A stretch of 44,313 nucleotides of DNA from Firmicutes bacterium ADurb.Bin248. GTDB taxonomy: Bacteria; Bacillota; Clostridia; Christensenellales; CAG-138. The DNA lies in assembly GCA_002069725.1 (NCBI GenBank), contig MWBW01000023.1, forward strand, positions 1 to 44,313, in the 5' to 3' direction. Below the pieces are notes generated by a model. It had not been told where the DNA came from. It saw only the letters and a list, made by a program, of their open reading frames with translations, and ran no database searches. A program made the translations under genes and the position numbers. This document shows positions 39,953-44,313 of this stretch, in pieces; positions within the stretch are counted from its first letter, which is position 1, and each line of letters starts with the position of its first letter.

Positions 39953-41092
39953 TTACGCGCGGACCTTCCTCACGAGCGCATAGCCGGCGGCGGCAAGCGC
40001 GAGCGCGATCATCACGAAGCCGACGAGGGTGCCGGCGTCGCCGGTCTGCGGGGGCTCGACGGACGGGGGAGATACCACCACGGCGCCCGAGGGGTAGGTG
40101 ATCTTCACGGTCTTTTCGATGATGGTGCCGAAGTATTTCTCGAAGTGCTTCTCCGAGATGTAGTTCGCGCCTTCGTAGCTGAAGCCGAGCTTCTTGAAGG
40201 TCGCGTCGTACTTGGCCTTGAGCGCCGCATAGACGCCGGTGGTGTCCGCGGGCGCATAGATCACATTGGACGAGAGATCGCGGAAGGTGATGTCGTCGGC
40301 GACGGAACGCGCGATCGCGAAATCTCCGTATTCGTTGGTTTCCATGAATATTTCAAGGCTGGCCAGCACCTTGCCGGATGTGGAATCGACCGGGAACCAC
40401 ATGTAGCAATAATCGGCGCCCGCTCCGCTCCAAAAGCTGAACCATGCGTGGCTGTGATCCGCAAACGAGCCGAGGCTTCCGGTGTATCCCGGCAGATAAT
40501 GTTCGGCATAGCAGTCGGTATCCCCGTCGCCGTCGCTGTCGATGTTCATTGTTCTGTACGAACCCGAGCCGTACCATTCGTTGTAGAAGCCGACGGTCGC
40601 AGAGGCGCTCGCCTCGCCGGGCTTCACGCCCTCGGCCCAATACTCGTAGCCGTAGACGCACTTGGCGGTATCGGCGATCAAGTCGGTATCGTCGGCGAGT
40701 TCGGTGTCGGCCGGCGCACGCTTTTTTCTGCTCGCGCCATTCTCATAGGAATACGCCTCGGTGATTTCGAGGTTGGTGAGAACCAAAGCATACTTCAGGC
40801 CTCTGCCCGTCAGCAGCGCCGCGCTCGCCGGGCTGAGGTCGCCGGGTATGGTGATTTCAACGAAAAAGTGCACGAGCGTGCCCTTCACGACGGGGTACAT
40901 CACGGAAAGCTCCTCATAGAGGCTTCCGAGCACCGAGGTGTTCTTCTCGGTTTCGAGCGCGGTGATACTGACGGTGATCTCCTCGAAATCCTCCTTGACG
41001 TCGGGGATCGCGTCCCAGCCGCTGGCGAGCGCGGGCGCGGCGAGGGCGAAGATCATGGCGAGGGTCAGCAGGAGGGCAAACAGTTTTTTCAT
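39953..41092 (-). CDS. Exported surface protein with PPQTGD sorting-like signal (paralog 1)
   Basis: A 379-residue protein. Signal peptide at residues 1-23 (cleavage after APALA). The mature part starts GWDAIPDVKEDFEEITVSITALETEKNTSVLGSLYEEL and contains YPVVKGTLVHFFVEITIP, VYGYEYWAEGVKPGE and a variable centre with a Ca-binding-like DSDGDGDTD. The end is EPPQTGDAGT, a hydrophobic helix and RKVRA. This is the layout of sortase substrates, with PPQTG in place of LPXTG. I start at ATG 41092 with AAGGAG 8 nt upstream. Paralogs are at 41270 and 43212. Function unknown; abundant wall-linked surface protein is a reasonable guess. Confidence 0.8.
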   Translation of the reverse strand: MKKLFALLLTLAMIFALAAPALASGWDAIPDVKEDFEEITVSITALETEKNTSVLGSLYEELSVMYPVVKGTLVHFFVEITIPGDLSPASAALLTGRGLKYALVLTNLEITEAYSYENGASRKKRAPADTELADDTDLIADTAKCVYGYEYWAEGVKPGEASASATVGFYNEWYGSGSYRTMNIDSDGDGDTDCYAEHYLPGYTGSLGSFADHSHAWFSFWSGAGADYCYMWFPVDSTSGKVLASLEIFMETNEYGDFAIARSVADDITFRDLSSNVIYAPADTTGVYAALKAKYDATFKKLGFSYEGANYISEKHFEKYFGTIIEKTVKITYPSGAVVVSPPSVEPPQTGDAGTLVGFVMIALALAAAGYALVRKVRA

Positions 41093-41139
41093 TCCAGAAT
41101 ACTCCTTCATTCGCGATAATAGTACAATTTATGGTACAT

Positions 41140-41168
41140 ATGGTATCATTTGAAGCGAGTCGTGTCAA
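41140..41168 (-). promoter_or_regulatory. Promoter of surface-protein paralog 1
   Basis: On the minus strand TTGACA, 17 nt, TACCAT. Confidence 0.75.
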
Positions 41169-41202
41169 GGAAGATATGAAGTTTCTTTCACAATCATGAA
41201 CG

Positions 41203-41233
41203 AAAAGCGGCTTGCGCCATGAGGCGCAAGCCG
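41203..41233 (-). terminator. Terminator of surface-protein paralog 2
   Basis: On the minus strand CGGCTTGCGCC-TCAT-GGCGCAAGCCG, then CTTTTC. It lies ~37 nt after the stop codon. Confidence 0.8.
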
Positions 41234-41269
41234 TGTGCTGCCGGGCTGCCCAACGGGGGGATTCGACGC

Positions 41270-42382
41270 TTACGCGCGGACCTTTTTGACGCTCACGAAG
41301 GCGGCGGCGACGAACGCGAGCGCGATCATCACGAAGCCGACGAGGGTGCCGGCGTCACCGGTCTGCGGGGGCTCGACGGACGGGGGAGATACGACCACGG
41401 CGCCCGAGGGGTAGGTGATCTTGACGGAGGTTTCGGAAATCGTGCCGAAGTATTTGGCGAAATGCGCTTCGGTCATGTATTTCGCATCCTCATAGGGGAA
41501 GCCGAGGGCGGCGAAGTACGCGTCGAACGCGGCCTTGAGCGCGGCGTAGGTCACGCCCGTGGTGTCGCCCGGGGTGAAGACGTAATTGGTCGCGGTGTTG
41601 CGGAAGGTGATGTCGCCGTTGACCGCGCGGGTGACGGCAAACTCATCCGTGCCGTAGCCCAGAAGGATCTGCTTGGTGGTGTCGATCTTGCCGGAAGGCT
41701 CGACGACCGGGAACAGTATGGAGCTGGCGGTCGTGCCCGCCTTCACGATGACGAACGAGCCGGCGTTGTGGGTGACGGTGAACTCATCGTTGCCGTCGGC
41801 GTTGCTGTCCCAGCCGAACACGCCCGTTTTCCAGACGTTGTAGAAGCCGATGCTCGCGGCGACGACGCCGTCCTTGCCCGCCTGGACGCCCTTGGCCCAA
41901 TACTCGTAGCCGTAAACGATCGCGGTGTCGGGGATGGCGACTCCGGTGCTGCCAAAGAGGATGGAATCATCCGAACCCTTGTCGGCGTTGGGGGCGACGG
42001 TCCTCGCGCCCTTGTCGGCGCCGTTCTCATAGGCGTTCGCGGAGGTCAGTTCGAGGTTGGAAAGGTAGAGCTCATAATCGAGGCCCTTTTTGGCGAGCAG
42101 GTTCTTCGTGGCGGCGCTCCTGTTGGCGAGCGCCGGGATGCCGATCTCGACGAAGAAGTGCACGACGGTACCCTTCACGACGGGATACATCACCTTGAGC
42201 TGCTCGTAGAGGCTGCCGATGACGGAGGTGTTCTTCTCGGTTTCAAGCGCGGTGATCTTGATGGTGATGTCCTTGGTGGCCGGCGCTTCGGTCGGAAGCT
42301 CGTCCCAGCCGCTGGCGAGGGCGGGCGCGGCGATGGCCAGAGCCATGGCCAATACCATAACGATGGCGAACAGTTTCTTCAT
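41270..42382 (-). CDS. Exported surface protein with PPQTGD sorting-like signal (paralog 2)
   Basis: A 370-residue paralog. The signal peptide (MKKLFAIVMVLAMALAIAAPALA) and the first mature block (ITIKITALETEKNTSVIGSLYEQLKVMYPVVKGTVVHFFVEI) match paralog 1. The last ~90 residues are nearly identical (KYFGTI..., SVKITYPSGAVVVSPPSVEPPQTGD, helix, KKVRA). The centre differs and carries DSNADGNDEF where paralog 1 has DSDGDGDTD. AGAGGAG precedes ATG 42382; the longer open frame upstream would cover the promoter and is rejected. Probably covalently or non-covalently wall-linked; no sortase gene lies in the window. Confidence 0.8.
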   Translation of the reverse strand: MKKLFAIVMVLAMALAIAAPALASGWDELPTEAPATKDITIKITALETEKNTSVIGSLYEQLKVMYPVVKGTVVHFFVEIGIPALANRSAATKNLLAKKGLDYELYLSNLELTSANAYENGADKGARTVAPNADKGSDDSILFGSTGVAIPDTAIVYGYEYWAKGVQAGKDGVVAASIGFYNVWKTGVFGWDSNADGNDEFTVTHNAGSFVIVKAGTTASSILFPVVEPSGKIDTTKQILLGYGTDEFAVTRAVNGDITFRNTATNYVFTPGDTTGVTYAALKAAFDAYFAALGFPYEDAKYMTEAHFAKYFGTISETSVKITYPSGAVVVSPPSVEPPQTGDAGTLVGFVMIALAFVAAAFVSVKKVRA

Positions 42383-42473
42383 GTGCGGAACTCCTCTCAA
42401 ATTGCGTGTTTCCCGGGGCGTTCCCGGGCGGCATTGCTGCCTTTGTTGGGTGCTCTCCCGTTTGCACGCACAA

Positions 42474-42502
42474 ATGATAGCATCCGCCGCATGGGCTGTC
42501 AA
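42474..42502 (-). promoter_or_regulatory. Promoter of surface-protein paralog 2
   Basis: On the minus strand TTGACA, 17 nt, TATCAT. The leader is about 85 nt. Confidence 0.8.
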
Positions 42503-43103
42503 CCGAATCATTACGTTGTTTTAATATAGTTCATCGATTCGACACAGTTTATAACCATGGGTTCCCAGCGCATGCATCATCTGTCAATCATGCTTGAAAA
42601 TACTGGAAATATCTGCGTTATATCCATTTATTACCATACCGTTTATCGGTCTTTGCCCGCGTGCGTCCCATCGCCTTGCCCTTGTCGCTGGAAATAAATG
42701 TTGCTATCGCTTAATATTTGCGCGCCCCGGCGAAGCCCGATCGCCCGGCTTTCGACGGAAAGGCGAAAGAGGCTGTCGCACTGAGAAAAAGTACGGCGAC
42801 TTTTTTTCCAATGAGGCGAATGGGCACATGCAATCTCGAGGAAAGCAAAGGAGCAGGCTATACGCCGAATACGTCTTCCGATTGTATCCAGTGGTTGAGG
42901 CGCAGGGTTATGGCTTGTCCGTCGTGATCCGTTCGTTTCCTGCTTTGCCGGGCTTAGTACGACAGCCCCATTTCACGTTGTGATACCCAAATCCTTCGGT
43001 ATGCTTGCGGGGACCAGCGGCTGTGCGGGGCGGCCCGTGTCGCAACCCCGGGTTCGAAAAGGTAATAAACCGAAAAATATATTAACCAGCCGTAATAAAT
43101 GTG
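42503..43103. other. 600-bp spacer between divergent surface-protein genes
   Basis: No credible gene. A 129-codon frame (42594-42983) has no Shine-Dalgarno and no family features. Near 42769-42808 the sequence GAGGCTGTCGCACTGAG followed by CGGCGACTTTTTTT resembles an insertion-sequence end or a weak terminator, but no transposase or second end is seen. Composition is less GC-rich than the genes around it, which suggests degraded sequence. Confidence 0.45.
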
Positions 43104-43132
43104 TTGACATCCGCCACTGGGATTGATATGAT
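43104..43132 (+). promoter_or_regulatory. Promoter of surface-protein paralog 3
   Basis: TTGACA, 17 nt, TATGAT. The leader is about 72 nt. Confidence 0.82.
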
Positions 43133-43211
43133 AAACGCAGTAAATGTTTGGCATTTATGCTTTCAGGCAAAATGCCGGCGGATACGAAAAAAACAAAAGG
43201 AGTGAAACCGC

Positions 43212-44313
43212 ATGAAGAAACTGTTTGCCATCGTAATGGTACTGGCAATGGCTCTGGCCATCGCCGCGCCGGCTCTCGCGAGCGGCTGGGACGCGCTCCC
43301 GACCACCGCGCCGACGTTCAGCGACATCACCGTCTCGATTACCGCACTGGAGACCACGAAGAACACCTCCGTCATCGGGGGCCTCTATGAGAAGGTCGCC
43401 ACGATGTATCCCGTCGTGAAGGGCACGCTCGTGCACTTCTATGTCGAGATCACCATCCCGAAGGAATCCAGCAGGAGCGCGGCCACGAAAGCTCTGCTTG
43501 CGAGCAAGGGCCTCGAGTATGAGCTGAATCTTTCCAACCTTAAGTTCAGCGATGACGCCTCTTTCTATCTCAATGGCGTCTACAAGTGGGACTTTACGCC
43601 GGTTGACGTCGATTATGATTACGACATGCTCAACCTGACTGTTATCCCCGATCCCACTGCCAGCACCGCTTATGGCTACGAGTATTGGGCTGCGGGCGTT
43701 GCGGCCGGCAAGGACGGCGTCGCCGCCGCGAGCATCGGCTTCTACAACACCTGGAAGGCCATCTCCGACTCGGATCCCTGGCAGGAGTTTGCGTGGGACA
43801 ATGACCAGGATGGCGTCAACGAGTTCTATGTCCATGCGGACGGCACCGACGCTGCCAAGAATATCACGAAATTCGCTATCTACAGCAGCAAGACCGACAA
43901 CAGCTATATCCTGTTCCCGGTGAAGGACGGCAAGGTCGACGTCACCAAGGAGATAGAGCTGGTCATTAAGGGCACCAAGTACTACGTCAATCGCGCGACC
44001 ACCGCCGACATCACCTTCCGTCCCGCTGACGGCGGCGACATCATCACCCCGGCCGCTACGGGCTATGCCGCGATCAAGGCTACTTTCGACGCGTACTTCA
44101 CCGCCCTCGGCTTCCCCTATGCGGATGCGAAATACATGACCCAGAAGCACTTCACCACCTACTTCGGCACGATCCTTGAGACCTCCGTGAAGATCGTGTA
44201 CCCCTCGGGCGCCGTGGTAGTTGCTCCTCCGGCCGTCGAGCCCCCGCAGACCGGTGACGCCACCACCGTGGTCGGCTTCGTGATGATCGCGCTCGCGCTC
44301 GTCGCCGCCGCCG
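43212..44313 (+). CDS. Exported surface protein with PPQTGD sorting-like signal (paralog 3, cut by window end)
   Basis: Open from ATG 43212 to the window edge, 367 codons, lacking only the last few residues. Signal peptide MKKLFAIVMVLAMALAIAAPALA equals that of paralog 2. Shared blocks: ITVSITALETTKNTSVIGGLYEKV, YPVVKGTLVHFYVEITIP, YGYEYWAAGVAAGKDGVAAASIGFYN, GFPYADAKYMTQKHF and EPPQTGDATTVVGF. The centre is different again, with DNDQDGVNEF as the Asp-rich loop. AAAGGAG lies 9 nt upstream. It is in opposite orientation to the other two copies. Confidence 0.82.
   Translation, partial: MKKLFAIVMVLAMALAIAAPALASGWDALPTTAPTFSDITVSITALETTKNTSVIGGLYEKVATMYPVVKGTLVHFYVEITIPKESSRSAATKALLASKGLEYELNLSNLKFSDDASFYLNGVYKWDFTPVDVDYDYDMLNLTVIPDPTASTAYGYEYWAAGVAAGKDGVAAASIGFYNTWKAISDSDPWQEFAWDNDQDGVNEFYVHADGTDAAKNITKFAIYSSKTDNSYILFPVKDGKVDVTKEIELVIKGTKYYVNRATTADITFRPADGGDIITPAATGYAAIKATFDAYFTALGFPYADAKYMTQKHFTTYFGTILETSVKIVYPSGAVVVAPPAVEPPQTGDATTVVGFVMIALALVAAA

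Noticed and set aside
42594..42983. 129-codon frame in the spacer between surface-protein genes
   Set aside because: No ribosome site, no recognisable motif, atypical composition.
43030..43060. GGGTTCGAA as a tRNA T-arm
   Set aside because: No matching T-stem, anticodon arm or acceptor stem around it.

Overview
The window looks like the chromosome of a high-GC Bacillota bacterium, most likely an anaerobic member of the Clostridia. The evidence is the gene families present: a KimA-type K+ importer, a YerC/YecD TrpR-like regulator, a DnaI/DnaC-type helicase loader, a Na+-pumping decarboxylase beta subunit, YkpA-type ABC-F, sortase-like anchored surface proteins, and N4-gp56-type capsid genes common in Firmicutes prophages. 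Several promoters fit the sigma-A consensus. I cannot place the organism to genus. I found no rRNA, tRNA or CRISPR array.

Layout. (1) 0.1-4.9 kb: DUF975 membrane protein, serine hydrolase and KimA-like transporter. (2) 5.0-8.8 kb, minus strand: a five-gene, end-overlapping zinc operon (znuA-znuC-znuB-zur-metallophosphoesterase) with a consensus promoter and a palindromic operator, divergent from a cytosolic Cu/Zn superoxide dismutase. (3) 9.3-14.9 kb: a repeat-rich spacer, a polar amino-acid ABC transporter, a TrpR-like regulator, an amidohydrolase and an acyl-ACP thioesterase. (4) 14.9-16.2 kb: OadG- and OadB-like subunits. (5) 16.5-31.3 kb, plus strand: virion genes (scaffold, N4-gp56 capsid protein, peptidoglycan-binding virion protein, connector, nozzle/tail, BppU-like and glycine-rich adhesin, NlpC/P60 endolysin, holin), interrupted by a toxin/immunity-like island (19.5-22.8 kb) and an ABC-F gene. 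(6) 31.4-36.2 kb: dnaC, a DUF695/RraB-like gene, a short alanyl-tRNA synthetase and a membrane-anchored solute-binding protein. (7) 36.3-39.8 kb: the other half of the phage set (sigma-like/TerS protein, TerL, portal). (8) 40-44.3 kb: three paralogous exported surface proteins with a PPQTGD sorting-like tail; the last runs off the window.

Main observation. A complete-looking short-tailed (podovirus-like) packaging and virion gene set sits in two transcription units separated by housekeeping genes. No integrase, repressor, replication gene or attachment site is visible. The capsid operon starts at a good promoter followed at once by two terminator-like hairpins, which suggests antitermination control. 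Just after the capsid gene, a peptidoglycan-binding virion protein continues in frame, past a single TAG stop, into a JAB/DUF4329-like domain. Behind it lie three tandem exported Ig-like proteins. Two of them are preceded by 54-nt fossils of the JAB gene's 3' end, and a fossil of the virion protein's linker closes the array. This is how polymorphic toxin arrays with orphan immunity genes are built, here apparently attached to a virion protein. A domesticated particle (gene-transfer-agent-like or killer particle) is an inference. A decayed or satellite-like prophage is the main alternative.
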